Source of the DNA: Sphingomonas insulae
Lineage (GTDB): Bacteria; Pseudomonadota; Alphaproteobacteria; Sphingomonadales; Sphingomonadaceae
DNA: 64,000 nt
Reading direction: 5' to 3'
NCBI RefSeq assembly: GCF_010450875.1
Contig: NZ_CP048422.1
Span: 923,001-987,000, forward strand
The position numbers and the translations under genes were made by a program. Shown one piece after another: positions 6,239-14,928 of the stretch; position 1 is the stretch's first letter, and each line of letters begins with the position of its first letter. Under the pieces are notes generated by a model. It was not told the DNA's origin. It saw only the letters and a program-made list of their open reading frames with translations, and ran no database searches.

Positions 6239-8463
6239 GCCGCTTCGACCCGCGGTTCTGGACGGTCAATTTCCCGCGGCCGATGATGGCGGCGGTGACC
6301 AATCCGGCGGCGGATGCGCTGCGGGTGGATGCGGTATTCTACACGCGCGGCGATCTGGCGGGGCTGATCTGGGAGGCGGAGGACCGGTTCGATCATCCGT
6401 TGTTGAAATACGAGACGGCGCGGGATTTCCGGGCATGCCGGCTGCGGTTCCGCTGGCGATCGGCGGGGATCAAGCCGCTGGATGCGGTGAACGGCCCGAC
6501 GCTGACGATCGAGGGACGCGACGCCACGGGGGTGGCGCGTGCCTGGTACGTGCGGTTGTGGAATTATGCGGTCGGAACGCCGGAAGACGCATCGATCGCG
6601 ATCGATTTCGCCGACCTGGCGGGCGGATTCCTGTTGCCGGGCGAGGCGGACCCGGTGTGGGCGGGCGATGTCGACCGGATGTTCGTATCGCTGGTCGCGC
6701 CCGACTATGACGGCGGTGCCGAGCCGCCGGCGCCGGTGCAGGGGGGCGCACGGGAGGGATGGGTCGAATGGACCGGCATCGCCTGCGACGGGCCGGGATC
6801 GGTGCTCGACATCGGCGATGCGGTGGTGCCGGAACACGGCTTCGCCATCGCGAGCGGCTATGACGACAGCTACAATCTGACGCCGGCGCGGCTGCTGCGC
6901 AACGCGCTGCACCTGGGGTATCGCGGCGCGATCACGCACTACGTCGGCATGAGCCACTATTTCCGGCTCGATGCGCTGTACGGCGGCTTCTACGTCGGGC
7001 TGAACGGCGGCGTGCTGAATGCGGCGTGCGCGGCGTGGCACCGCGACTTCGCGGAGCGGGCGGCGCGGCTGGGCTATGACGTCATCTGGTCGCTGAGCTA
7101 CGAATTGTTCGACGCGCATTGCTGGAACAACTGGAAGCAGCGGGCGGCGGACGGCGCGCCGGCGCAGACCGGATGGGTGCCGCCGTCGACGTTGCTGTCG
7201 CCGTGCCATGATGGTGCGATGGGCTATCTGCGCCAGGTCGCGACGGCGTTCGTCGGGATCGGCGTCGCGGCGGGGCTGGCGGCGAAGTTCCAGATCGGCG
7301 AGCCGTGGTGGTGGACGATGCCGGACGGGCGGCCGTGCCTGTACGATGTGGCGGCGATGGCGGCGTTCGCGCCGGTGCCGATTGCCAGCGTGCGGGCGGC
7401 GATGACCGCGGCGCAGACGGCGACGATGGATCGTGCCGGTGCGGCGCTGGCGGCATCGACCGCGGCGCTGACCGCGGCGATGAAGGCGCGGTTTCCGGCG
7501 TGCGAGACGCTGCTGCTCACCTATCTGCCGACGGTGCTCGACCGGGCGGCGCCGGAGTTGAAGCGCGCCAACATGCCGATCGGCTGGGCGTCGCCCGCCT
7601 TCGACGTGTTGCAGCTGGAGGATTACGACTGGGTGACTGACGGCGATGCCGCCGCCACCGCGCGCGGGGTCGCGGCGGCGACGCAGCGGCTCGGCTATCC
7701 GCGCCATCGCCAGCATTACCTGTCCGGTTTCGTGCTGCGACCCGACCAGGCAGCGCAATGGCGGTTCATCGAGGCGGCCGGACTGGCGGCGCGGGCGCGC
7801 GGCGTTGCCGCTGTGTTCCTGTGGGCGCTGCCGCAGGTGATGCGGGACGGCTTCGTGCATTTCGAGGGGGATGAGGACGTGCAGGATTATGACGACGTGT
7901 TGTTCCCGATCGCGCTGGGACGCGAGGCGGAGGTGGCGCCGGCATTTTCGACGACGGTGCTGACCGCCGCCGGTGGCGCCGAACAGCGCCATGCCGGGTG
8001 GGTGGAGGCGCGCACCAGCTACGACGTCGGGCCGGGGCTGCGGTCGGAGGCCGATATCGCGATGCTGCTGGCGTTCTTTCGCGCGCGGATGGGGCCGGCG
8101 CGCGCGTTCCGGTTGCGCGACCCGTTCGATGCGACCGGTACCGACGAGGCGATCGGCAGCGGCGACGGCATGCGGCGGCGGTTCGACCTGGTGAAACACT
8201 ATGGTGCAGCCACGCGGCGTATCGTGCGGCCGGTGACGGGCAGCGTGCGCGTGGCGATCGACGGCGTCGCGACGCAGGGCTTTGCGGTGGAGGATGGCGG
8301 GGTCGTGGTGCTGGACACCGCGCCACGCACCGGGGCGGCGGTGACCGCGAGCTTCACGTTCGACGTGACGGTGCGCTTTGCCGAGGACCGGTTGCGGGTG
8401 GCGAGGGCGACGTTCCTGGCGGGAGAGGCGGTGTCCGTGCCGCTGATCGAGGTGCGGGCATGA
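6235..8463 (+). CDS. Fused gp12-like tail protein: TIM-barrel-like region plus DUF2460
   Basis: A protein of about 742 residues. The last about 150 residues (RSEADIAMLLAFFRARMG, FRLRDPFDATGT, VTVRFAEDRLRVAR) match DUF2460, the distal tail family of RcGTA gp12, where it is normally the whole protein of about 210 residues. The roughly 580 residues before it contain aromatic-rich, strand-helix repeats (HLGYRGAITHYVGMSHYFRL, DVIWSLSYELFD, KFQIGEPWWWTM, LQLEDYDWVT) like a TIM barrel. Related proteins are labelled non-contractile tail sheath by some pipelines. GTG at 6235 is used; TTG at 6196 is in frame but has no better site. See the adjoining note for a probable N-terminal frameshift. Confidence 0.82.
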   Translation: MSRFDPRFWTVNFPRPMMAAVTNPAADALRVDAVFYTRGDLAGLIWEAEDRFDHPLLKYETARDFRACRLRFRWRSAGIKPLDAVNGPTLTIEGRDATGVARAWYVRLWNYAVGTPEDASIAIDFADLAGGFLLPGEADPVWAGDVDRMFVSLVAPDYDGGAEPPAPVQGGAREGWVEWTGIACDGPGSVLDIGDAVVPEHGFAIASGYDDSYNLTPARLLRNALHLGYRGAITHYVGMSHYFRLDALYGGFYVGLNGGVLNAACAAWHRDFAERAARLGYDVIWSLSYELFDAHCWNNWKQRAADGAPAQTGWVPPSTLLSPCHDGAMGYLRQVATAFVGIGVAAGLAAKFQIGEPWWWTMPDGRPCLYDVAAMAAFAPVPIASVRAAMTAAQTATMDRAGAALAASTAALTAAMKARFPACETLLLTYLPTVLDRAAPELKRANMPIGWASPAFDVLQLEDYDWVTDGDAAATARGVAAATQRLGYPRHRQHYLSGFVLRPDQAAQWRFIEAAGLAARARGVAAVFLWALPQVMRDGFVHFEGDEDVQDYDDVLFPIALGREAEVAPAFSTTVLTAAGGAEQRHAGWVEARTSYDVGPGLRSEADIAMLLAFFRARMGPARAFRLRDPFDATGTDEAIGSGDGMRRRFDLVKHYGAATRRIVRPVTGSVRVAIDGVATQGFAVEDGGVVVLDTAPRTGAAVTASFTFDVTVRFAEDRLRVARATFLAGEAVSVPLIEVRA

Positions 8464-9257
8464 GCACGCTTGGCTGCATCGCCGTGTGCTGGCGGGTCGA
8501 GCGCGGCGACGGCGTCGCGATCGGGCTGACGACGCATGACCGCGATATCCTTGTCGACGGGCTGGTGCACCGCGCCGCGCCGGGAATGACGCCGTCGGCG
8601 ATCGAGCGGTCGGCGGGGCTGGAGGCGGATACGATGGATGTCGGCGGTGCATTGAGCAGCGCGGGAATCGCAGAAGCGGATCTGCTGGCAGGGCGCTGGG
8701 ATGGGGCGCGGGTGCGGCTGTTCGCGGTGGATTGGGAAACCGGGGCGACGATCGCCGCACTGGGTGAGGGGCGGATCGGTGCGGTCGAACTGGGCGAGGA
8801 CGGCTTCACCGCCGAGCTGGCGGGGGCCAGCGCGGCGCTGGCGCGGCCGGTGGTGGAGGAGACCTCCGCGGAATGCCGCGCGGAACTGGGCGACCGGCGG
8901 TGCCGGGTGGCGATGGGCGGGCGACGACGATTCGCGCGGGTGCTGAGCGTGGTAGAGCGGGTGGTGACGCTCGACACCGCCGAGCCGGCGGCGGGTGGCT
9001 ATGCGGGTGGGCGGTTGCGCTGGTTCGGCGGGTCGAACGGCGGGCTGGAGCAGGCGGTGGACGCTTCGGCGGGGAGGCAGGTGACACTGCGCGGGCCACC
9101 GCCCTTCGCGGTGGCACCGGGGACGTTGGTCGAGGTGATCGAGGGATGCGACAAGAGCCTGGCGACCTGTGCGGGGCGGTTCGGCAATGCCGCGAACTTC
9201 CGCGGCGAACCGCACCTGCCGGGCATCGACCTGCTGACCCGCTATCCCGGTGGGTGA
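8460..9257 (+). CDS. Tail hub protein gp13-like (DUF2163), probable Fe-S protein
   Basis: A 265-residue DUF2163 protein that forms part of the GTA tail hub between the distal tail and the tip. Cysteines are arranged as ECRAELGDRRC (about residue 140) and EGCDKSLATCAGRFGN (about residue 225), four in total. This matches the Fe-S ligand pattern of hub proteins such as lambda L, and an Fe-S site has been reported for the RcGTA hub. The stretch AGRFGNAANFRGEPHLPG near the C-terminus is family-typical. Start ATG overlaps the previous stop; its end overlaps the NlpC/P60 gene by eight bases. Confidence 0.88.
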   Translation: MSTLGCIAVCWRVERGDGVAIGLTTHDRDILVDGLVHRAAPGMTPSAIERSAGLEADTMDVGGALSSAGIAEADLLAGRWDGARVRLFAVDWETGATIAALGEGRIGAVELGEDGFTAELAGASAALARPVVEETSAECRAELGDRRCRVAMGGRRRFARVLSVVERVVTLDTAEPAAGGYAGGRLRWFGGSNGGLEQAVDASAGRQVTLRGPPPFAVAPGTLVEVIEGCDKSLATCAGRFGNAANFRGEPHLPGIDLLTRYPGG

Positions 9258-9642
9258 GGCGGTCGCGGCGGGCGCGCTGGCGCTGGTCGGCGCGCCGTTC
9301 CGGCTGCACGGGCGCGACCCCGCGCATGGCCTCGATTGCATCGGCGTGATCGCGGCGGCGCTGCGGGCGGCGGGTTGGGCCGGCGTGGTGCCGAGCGGCT
9401 ATGCCTTGCGCGGGGGCGAGGCGGCGGCGGTGGCGGCGCGGTTCGATGCGGCGCTGGCGCGCGGCGATGATGCGGTGGGCGACGTGCTGCTGTTCCGGGT
9501 GGGACCGGGGCAATTGCATGGCGCGGTGCGGGTGGGCGGCGGCATCGTCCACGCCGATGCGGGACTGCGGCGGGTGGTGATGCGGCCGGGCGTACCGGAT
9601 TGGGCGCCGGTCGGCGCGTGGCGTTACGAGGGGAGGGGCTGA
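9250..9642 (+). CDS. NlpC/P60-family tail peptidase (gp14-like)
   Basis: A 130-residue cysteine peptidase expected to cut peptidoglycan during DNA delivery. The catalytic Cys is in GLDCIGV (residue 30); the His is in QLHGAVRVG (about residue 90) and a further His is in GGIVHADAG. All three match the NlpC/P60 arrangement. The protein is a bare catalytic domain without a cell wall binding domain, as in GTA gp14. It starts at GTG inside the end of the hub gene. Its stop TGA overlaps the next ATG (TGATG). Confidence 0.87.
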   Translation: MGEAVAAGALALVGAPFRLHGRDPAHGLDCIGVIAAALRAAGWAGVVPSGYALRGGEAAAVAARFDAALARGDDAVGDVLLFRVGPGQLHGAVRVGGGIVHADAGLRRVVMRPGVPDWAPVGAWRYEGRG

Positions 9643-11807
9643 TGGCGACGCTGGTGCTGACGACGGTGGGGCGGGCGATCGGCGGGCCGATCGGCGGCGC
9701 GCTCGGCGCGCTGGCCGGGCAGGCGATCGACGGGCGCCTGTTTCGCGGCGCGGCACGCGAGGGGCCGCGGCTGACCGAACTCGCCGTGCAGACGTCGAGC
9801 TACGGCACGCAGATCCCCAGGCTGTTCGGGACGATGCGGGTGGCGGGGACGGTGATCTGGTCGACCGACCTCATCGAAACGCGCAGCACCAGCCGCAGCG
9901 GCAAGGGGCAGCCGGGGACGAACACCTACAGCTATGCGGCGAGCTTCGCCGTGGCGCTGTCGGCGCGGCCGATCGTCGGGGTGCGGCGGATCTGGGCGGA
10001 GGGCAAGCTGTTGCGCGGGGCGGCGGGCGACTGGAAGGGGCGGACCGGATTCCGGCTGCACACCGGGAGCGAGGATCAGGTGGCCGATCCGTTGATCGCG
10101 TCGGCGATGGGGGTGACGCCGGCGTATCGCGGGCTGGCCTATGCGGTGTTCGAGGGGATGCAACTGGCCGATTACGGCCACCGTATTCCGTCGCTCACCT
10201 TCGAGGTGGTGGCGGATGCCGGCGTGGTGACGAGCGGCGATGTGGCGGCGGCGCTGGCGCCGGAGGTGATGTCGGGCGCGGGTGGGCGCGCGGTCGGGAA
10301 CGGGGGCATGACGCTGGGCGGCTTTGCCGCCGCAGGGGCGAGCATGCGCGGCGTGCTGGATACGCTGGCGGTGCTGGAGGGCAGCTGGTGGCAGCCCGAT
10401 GGCGGGCGGCTGATGCGGCGAAGCGATGCGGGTGCGGCGGTGGTGGTGACGGATGCCGGCTTCGGCGCGCCACGGCGGCGGCGGACGGTGGCGGCGCTGG
10501 AGACGGCGCCGCGCGAGGTGGCGGTCGCGCATCACGATCCGGCGCGCGATTACCAGATCGGGGTGCAGCGGGTGCGACGACCGGGGGCGGGCACGCGGAT
10601 CGACCGGGTCGAGCTGCCCGCGGTGCTGGATGCGGGCGCGGCGAAGGGGGTGGCGGCGGCGCTGGTCGCGCGCGGCGAGGCGGAGCGGACGCGGCGGCGC
10701 GTGACGCTCGGCATCGAGGGGATCGGCGTCGCGCCGGGCGCGATCGTCGCGGTCGCGGGCGAGGCGGGACGCTGGCGGGTGGCGAGCAGCAGCGTGGTGG
10801 GGCTGGCGACGACGCTGGACCTCGTGCCGCTCGCCGCGATGCCGGTGGCGGCGCGGGCGAGCAGCGGGGCGGTCCTGGCTGCGCCGGACCTGGTGGCCGG
10901 GCGGACGCTGCTGATGGCGGCGGAACTGCCGGCGCTCGGCGATGCGCCGCTCGCCACGCCGCGGGTGTGCGTGTGGGCGGCGGGCAGCGGGGCGGGGTGG
11001 CGACAGGCGGCGTTGCTCTACAGCCTGGACGAGGGGGCGAGCTGGACCGCGGCGGGCGGCACCGCGGCGCCGGCGGTGATCGGCCGGATCGAGGTGGCGC
11101 CGGTCGCCACCGCAGCCTGGCTGGCGGATCGTCGCAGCCGGGCGGTGGTGGCGCTGGCCCGGCCGGACATGGTGCTGGGCGATGCCGATGCGGCGATGCT
11201 GGCACAGGGGGCGAACCTGGCGCTGCTGGGCGACGAACTGGTCCAGTTCGCGCGGGCGGAACCATTGGGTGGCGGGCGCTGGGCGCTGTCCGACCTGCTG
11301 CGCGGATTGCGCGGGACGGAGACGGCGATCGGGACGCAGCGGGCGGGGAATCGCTTTGCGCTGATTGAGCCCGACGGCGTGGCTTCGATCGCCTTGCCGG
11401 TGTCGGCGATCGGTCGGCGGCTGCGCGTGCTGGCGAGCGGGACGGGGGATGCCGAGCCGGTCGAGGCGACGATCGTGGTGAGCGGCGCATCGGTGGCGCC
11501 GCCCGCCCCGGTGCATGTCTCGGCCAACGACCTGCCGGACGGCGGGCTGGTGATCGCATGGACGCGGCGGAGCCGGGCGGGATGGTCGTGGATCGACGGC
11601 GCGGACGTGCCGCTGGCCGAGGAGGCGGAACGTTATCGCGTCACGGTCACCGCCGGCGGGGAGGAGCGCATCGTCGACGTCGACGGGCCGCGGCTGGTCC
11701 TGTCCGCGGCGGCGCGACCCCGCGGGGCTGCCGTGATCGCGATCGTACAGCACGGCACGCTGGCAAGTTCCCCGCCGGTAAGACTTTTTCTCGATGCAGG
11801 AGCATGA
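9642..11807 (+). CDS. GTA gp15-like tail tip/host-contact protein, short form
   Basis: A 721-residue protein beginning MATLVLTTVGRAIGGPIGGA, the hydrophobic glycine-rich start typical of GTA gp15. YRGLAYAVFEGMQLADYGHRI at about residue 165 and the following SLTFEVVAD belong to the phage-tail_3-like core. RcGTA gp15 is about 1,300 residues and contains a TIM-barrel domain. That segment is absent here, while a TIM-barrel-like region is found in the gp12 protein. The C-terminal third is rich in Ala and beta strands. The gene is coupled to gp14 by TGATG. Confidence 0.85.
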   Translation: MATLVLTTVGRAIGGPIGGALGALAGQAIDGRLFRGAAREGPRLTELAVQTSSYGTQIPRLFGTMRVAGTVIWSTDLIETRSTSRSGKGQPGTNTYSYAASFAVALSARPIVGVRRIWAEGKLLRGAAGDWKGRTGFRLHTGSEDQVADPLIASAMGVTPAYRGLAYAVFEGMQLADYGHRIPSLTFEVVADAGVVTSGDVAAALAPEVMSGAGGRAVGNGGMTLGGFAAAGASMRGVLDTLAVLEGSWWQPDGGRLMRRSDAGAAVVVTDAGFGAPRRRRTVAALETAPREVAVAHHDPARDYQIGVQRVRRPGAGTRIDRVELPAVLDAGAAKGVAAALVARGEAERTRRRVTLGIEGIGVAPGAIVAVAGEAGRWRVASSSVVGLATTLDLVPLAAMPVAARASSGAVLAAPDLVAGRTLLMAAELPALGDAPLATPRVCVWAAGSGAGWRQAALLYSLDEGASWTAAGGTAAPAVIGRIEVAPVATAAWLADRRSRAVVALARPDMVLGDADAAMLAQGANLALLGDELVQFARAEPLGGGRWALSDLLRGLRGTETAIGTQRAGNRFALIEPDGVASIALPVSAIGRRLRVLASGTGDAEPVEATIVVSGASVAPPAPVHVSANDLPDGGLVIAWTRRSRAGWSWIDGADVPLAEEAERYRVTVTAGGEERIVDVDGPRLVLSAAARPRGAAVIAIVQHGTLASSPPVRLFLDAGA

Positions 11808-11809
11808 CC

Positions 11810-12313
11810 ATGACCGATCTGGCGACCGCGCGACTCGCGATGCCGCTGCTCGCGGCCGGGCAGGCGGGCAAGGAACTGATGCACAACGAAGCGCTGGCGC
11901 GGCTGGATATGCTCGTGCAGCCCGCCGTGGTGGCGATCGGCGTCAACAATCCGCCGGCCGAGCCGATCGCCGGCCAATGCTGGGTCGTGGGACCGGCGCC
12001 GGCCGGGGCGTGGGCGGGGCATGCGGCGGCGCTGGCTGGCTGGACCGATGGCGGCTGGCGGTTCGTCGGTCCGCGCGAGGGCTTTTCGGCCTGGTGTATT
12101 TCCACGGCAAAACCAATAGCTTACCACAATGGACTGTGGCACGAAGGTGACGTGTCGGCGGATCGGCTGATGATCGGCGGGCTTCGCGTGGTGGGTGCGC
12201 GGACGGCCGCGATCGCCGATCCCGCCGGCGGCACGGGCGTGGACGAACCGGCGCGGCAGGCGATCATCGCGATCCTGGGCGCGTTGCGGCAGCACGGGCT
12301 GATCGCGAGCTAG
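11810..12313 (+). CDS. DUF2793 protein, last gene of the GTA cluster
   Basis: A 167-residue protein with the family start LPLLAAGQAGKELMHNEAL (written here as MPLLAAGQAGKELMHNEAL) and ARLDMLVQPAV, then GQCWVVGPAPAGAWAGHAAA and GWRFVGPREG. DUF2793 proteins close many sphingomonad GTA clusters. They are probably tail fibre or tip components, but the function is not established. ATG at 11810 has AGGAG seven bases upstream; an ATG two codons earlier overlaps the previous stop but sits too close to the site. It is followed by a small palindrome and the ompA-like promoter region. Confidence 0.85.
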   Translation: MTDLATARLAMPLLAAGQAGKELMHNEALARLDMLVQPAVVAIGVNNPPAEPIAGQCWVVGPAPAGAWAGHAAALAGWTDGGWRFVGPREGFSAWCISTAKPIAYHNGLWHEGDVSADRLMIGGLRVVGARTAAIADPAGGTGVDEPARQAIIAILGALRQHGLIAS

Positions 12314-12320
12314 GCCGAAG

Positions 12321-12338
12321 TGTGGCATACTTGCCACA
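12321..12338. promoter_or_regulatory. Perfect 7-bp palindrome upstream of the OmpA-like gene
   Basis: TGTGGCA-TACT-TGCCACA, a perfect inverted repeat with a 4-base spacer, lies in the 114-nt gap between the DUF2793 gene and the OmpA-like gene. It has no T run, so an operator is more likely than a terminator. No matching regulator is encoded nearby. Confidence 0.45.
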
Positions 12339-12427
12339 GGTCCGGGCTATTGCACGCTTGCGTGGAAACCAACCCCGAGATAGTGAGTTTGCGCTGTCCG
12401 TAGTGACACTCAAGAAAGGGGACTTCT

Positions 12428-13549
12428 ATGCGGAAGCTTGCCGTCGTTCTGGCACTGGCCTCCACCGCACTCGCCACTCCTGCCCTCGCCCGCGACAAGT
12501 CGTGGTACGTCGGCATCGAAGGCGGTGCGATGATCGTCGAAGACATCGATTACGACATCGGTGCAACCAACAATGCAGCCTCGGTCGATCACGACTATGG
12601 CTATGACGTCGATGGCGTCATCGGCTACGATTTCGGCGGTTTCCGCGTCGAAACCGAAGTCGGTTACAAGAGCGCGACCGTCGATGGCTACAGCTCGACG
12701 CTGACCACGCCGCGGTACAACACCGCCGGTGCGATCGTCGCTACCCCGGCCGGCACCTATGACTATGCCGGTGGCAAGACCTCGGCGCTCAGCTTCATGC
12801 TGAACGGCCTGCTCGATTTCGGTGACGATGACGGCATCCAGGGCTTCGTCGGCGGCGGTGTCGGTGTCGCTCGCGTTAAGGCCAACTATGGCCTGACCAC
12901 GCGCGGTAACTTCGTGGACGATTCGGACACCGTGTTCGCATGGCAGGGCCTGGCGGGCGTGCGCGCTCCGCTGACCGACCACATCGACGCGACGCTGAAG
13001 TATCGTTTCTTCAACGCCGACAACGTCAAGCTGGTGGACGTCACCAACCGTACCTTCGAGGGCCGGTTCCGTTCGCACAGCATCCTGGGCGGCGTGACGT
13101 ACAACTTCGGTTCGCCGACGCCTCCGCCGCCGCCGCCGCCGGCCGATCTGCCGCCGCCCCCGCCGCCCGCTCCGGCGCCGGTTGCAGAGGCTCCGGTCTG
13201 CTCGCCTGGTCCGTTCATCGTGTTCTTCGAATGGGACAAGTCGGACATCACGCCTGAGGCCGCGTCGATCCTCGACAACGCCGTCAGCCAGTACCAGAGC
13301 TGCGGTAACGCGCAGGTCATGCTTGCCGGCCACGCCGACAAGTCGGGTTCGGCATCGTACAACGTCGGCCTGTCGCAGCGTCGCGCGGACTCGGTGAAGG
13401 CGTATCTCACGTCGCACGCCATCCCCGACGGTGTGATCTCGACCGAAGCGTTCGGTGAAAGCCGTCCGCGCGTCGACACCGCCGATGGCGTCCGCGAGGT
13501 TCAGAACCGCCGCGTGGAAGTCACCTACGGTCCGGGCGCAGGTCAGTAA
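12428..13549 (+). CDS. OmpA-family outer membrane porin/peptidoglycan anchor
   Basis: A 373-residue outer membrane protein. Order: signal peptide (MRKLAVVLALASTALATPALA, 21 residues), an 8-strand barrel-like N-domain ending near residue 230 (GGVTYNFGS), a Pro-rich linker (PPPPPPPADLPPPPPPAP), then an OmpA_C peptidoglycan-binding domain with FFEWDKSDITPEA, GHADKSGS and QRRADSVKAYL. Codon use (GGT, CGT, GTC) differs from the neighbouring GTA genes and suggests high expression. AAGAAAGGGGAC precedes the ATG. A strong terminator follows. It anchors the outer membrane to the wall. Which OmpA paralogue it is cannot be told. Confidence 0.92.
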   Translation: MRKLAVVLALASTALATPALARDKSWYVGIEGGAMIVEDIDYDIGATNNAASVDHDYGYDVDGVIGYDFGGFRVETEVGYKSATVDGYSSTLTTPRYNTAGAIVATPAGTYDYAGGKTSALSFMLNGLLDFGDDDGIQGFVGGGVGVARVKANYGLTTRGNFVDDSDTVFAWQGLAGVRAPLTDHIDATLKYRFFNADNVKLVDVTNRTFEGRFRSHSILGGVTYNFGSPTPPPPPPPADLPPPPPPAPAPVAEAPVCSPGPFIVFFEWDKSDITPEAASILDNAVSQYQSCGNAQVMLAGHADKSGSASYNVGLSQRRADSVKAYLTSHAIPDGVISTEAFGESRPRVDTADGVREVQNRRVEVTYGPGAGQ

Positions 13550-13578
13550 GACCAGCATCCACCGTTGGAATGCAAATC

Positions 13579-13609
13579 GGGAGGTCGGCGCAAGCCGGCC
13601 TCCCTTTTT
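13579..13609 (+). terminator. Intrinsic terminator of the OmpA-like gene
   Basis: An 11-bp stem (GGGAGGTCGGC / GCCGGCCTCCC, one G-U pair) with a GCAA tetraloop followed by five T, 30 bases after the stop codon. Confidence 0.9.
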
Positions 13610-13779
13610 GTTGTCCGGCGTGGATCGGAAGCTGGGCGGTGAGCGAGGCGATGAATAGCTGGCAGGGACGCATGCGTCCTCGCGGAAAAGCGGAACGCCC
13701 CGGTTGAGCGGCTCCGGTCGTGCTTCCGTGTGACGCGCGTCGCCGCAACTGACGCCGGTTGTCGCGCCGATCCCACCGC

Positions 13780-14790
13780 TTTTGCGGCATTCCGAGGAAT
13801 GTCGGCACCGATGGACCTGTGGACGACGATGCCTCCCGCAGCAGGCTGACGAATCCATAGATCCCGACGTCGATCAGGACGACGTATTCTGCGGGCCGAC
13901 TCGTGTTGCGGGGCGCCGTAGTGTGCGGAGGCAGTGCCGCGGAGGTGTCGCGGGATGGCGGCGTGCCGCTCGTTCCAAGCCCGTCCATCGCGCCTTTGCA
14001 CGTCCGATCTATCCGGTGCGTCGTGGCCGACTCCACGTACGAATTCTGCATGATCGACCGACAACAAACGGCAGCAGCATCGCTAGATCAGGAAGGTGCA
14101 CGCTGTCGGAAATACCCGCAAAACCCGTGGTTTGGCATCCCAACGCATGCCGGCAACGATGGACTGAGGGCAACGGTGTCAGATTCCGGCGTCCCTTGGG
14201 ATGACGTGTCTTGCAGGCTAACGGGTGTTGCAGGACACCGTGATGTGACGGAGGTGATGTCATAAGGCGGCGCACGAAGGCGGCGTTCACTAGGTACAGC
14301 TCATTTCTCTGAGCTTTGGCGCGTCGTCTCAAATCAATTCTTTGCGGCGTCGGCTGAACCCGCGTGCTGATCCCGCATGGTTGGTCACCAACAAACGACA
14401 GCGGCGTCGCCGGCTGAGAAGGTGCACTTCGGTCGGAGATACCCGCCAAACCGGTGTTTGGGCATCTCGACGAATGGCGGCACCGGGCGATGGTGCCTTC
14501 CAGCAGCAGGGCCAGCCGAAACCATGGTTCCCGACGTCCGTCGGGATGACGTGTCTTTAAGGCTGACCTGTGTAGCGGGACGCCATGATGTGACGGAGGC
14601 GGTGCCGCCAGGAGTAGCGAGAAGGCAGCGTTCCGCTCGCTTCAGACCCGTCCCATCCGAGTCCTTTGGCAGGTCATCGCAAATGCATTCCTTGCATCTC
14701 CGGCTGAGCGGGAGTGCCGATTCCACCGGTCGACCGCCAACAAACGGCAGCGGCCCCGCCGGCTGAGGGAGGTACGCGCGCGGTTCGCCG
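13780..14790. repeat. Three degenerate tandem copies of a ~330-350 bp composite unit
   Basis: The 1.3 kb between the porin terminator and ugd has no convincing gene. CAACAAACG recurs at 14062, 14389 and 14738. GATGTGACGGAGG recurs at 14242 and 14587. GGGATGACGTGTCTT recurs at about 14197 and 14544, and GGCA..CCGA(T/C)G segments follow a decayed GGCATCC-like arm in all three copies. One arm of the REP-like element is intact inside the third copy (14523-14551). The unit therefore seems to be a tandemly duplicated spacer plus a REP-like pair, now diverged. The stretches 13611-13780 and 14790-14928 hold nothing I can name. Confidence 0.7.
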
Positions 14791-14928
14791 ACCTTCGCAG
14801 GAGCGGCTGGTGCGCCGGGCAGGAGCACCCCCACGCGCACCCGGATGCCCGCGGGGATGGCTGGCAATCTTCGGCTGTTGGGGTAGAGAGCGCTCGTCCG
14901 GGGCTCGTCCCATCGCCAAGAGGTATCG

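Noticed and set aside
5950..8760. 936-codon minus-strand frame opposite gp12
   Set aside because: Same antisense artefact; low complexity and repeat-derived ends.
1..12313. Complete prophage
   Set aside because: No integrase, repressor, lysis or replication genes are visible, and the order of short tail and hub genes is that of a gene transfer agent.
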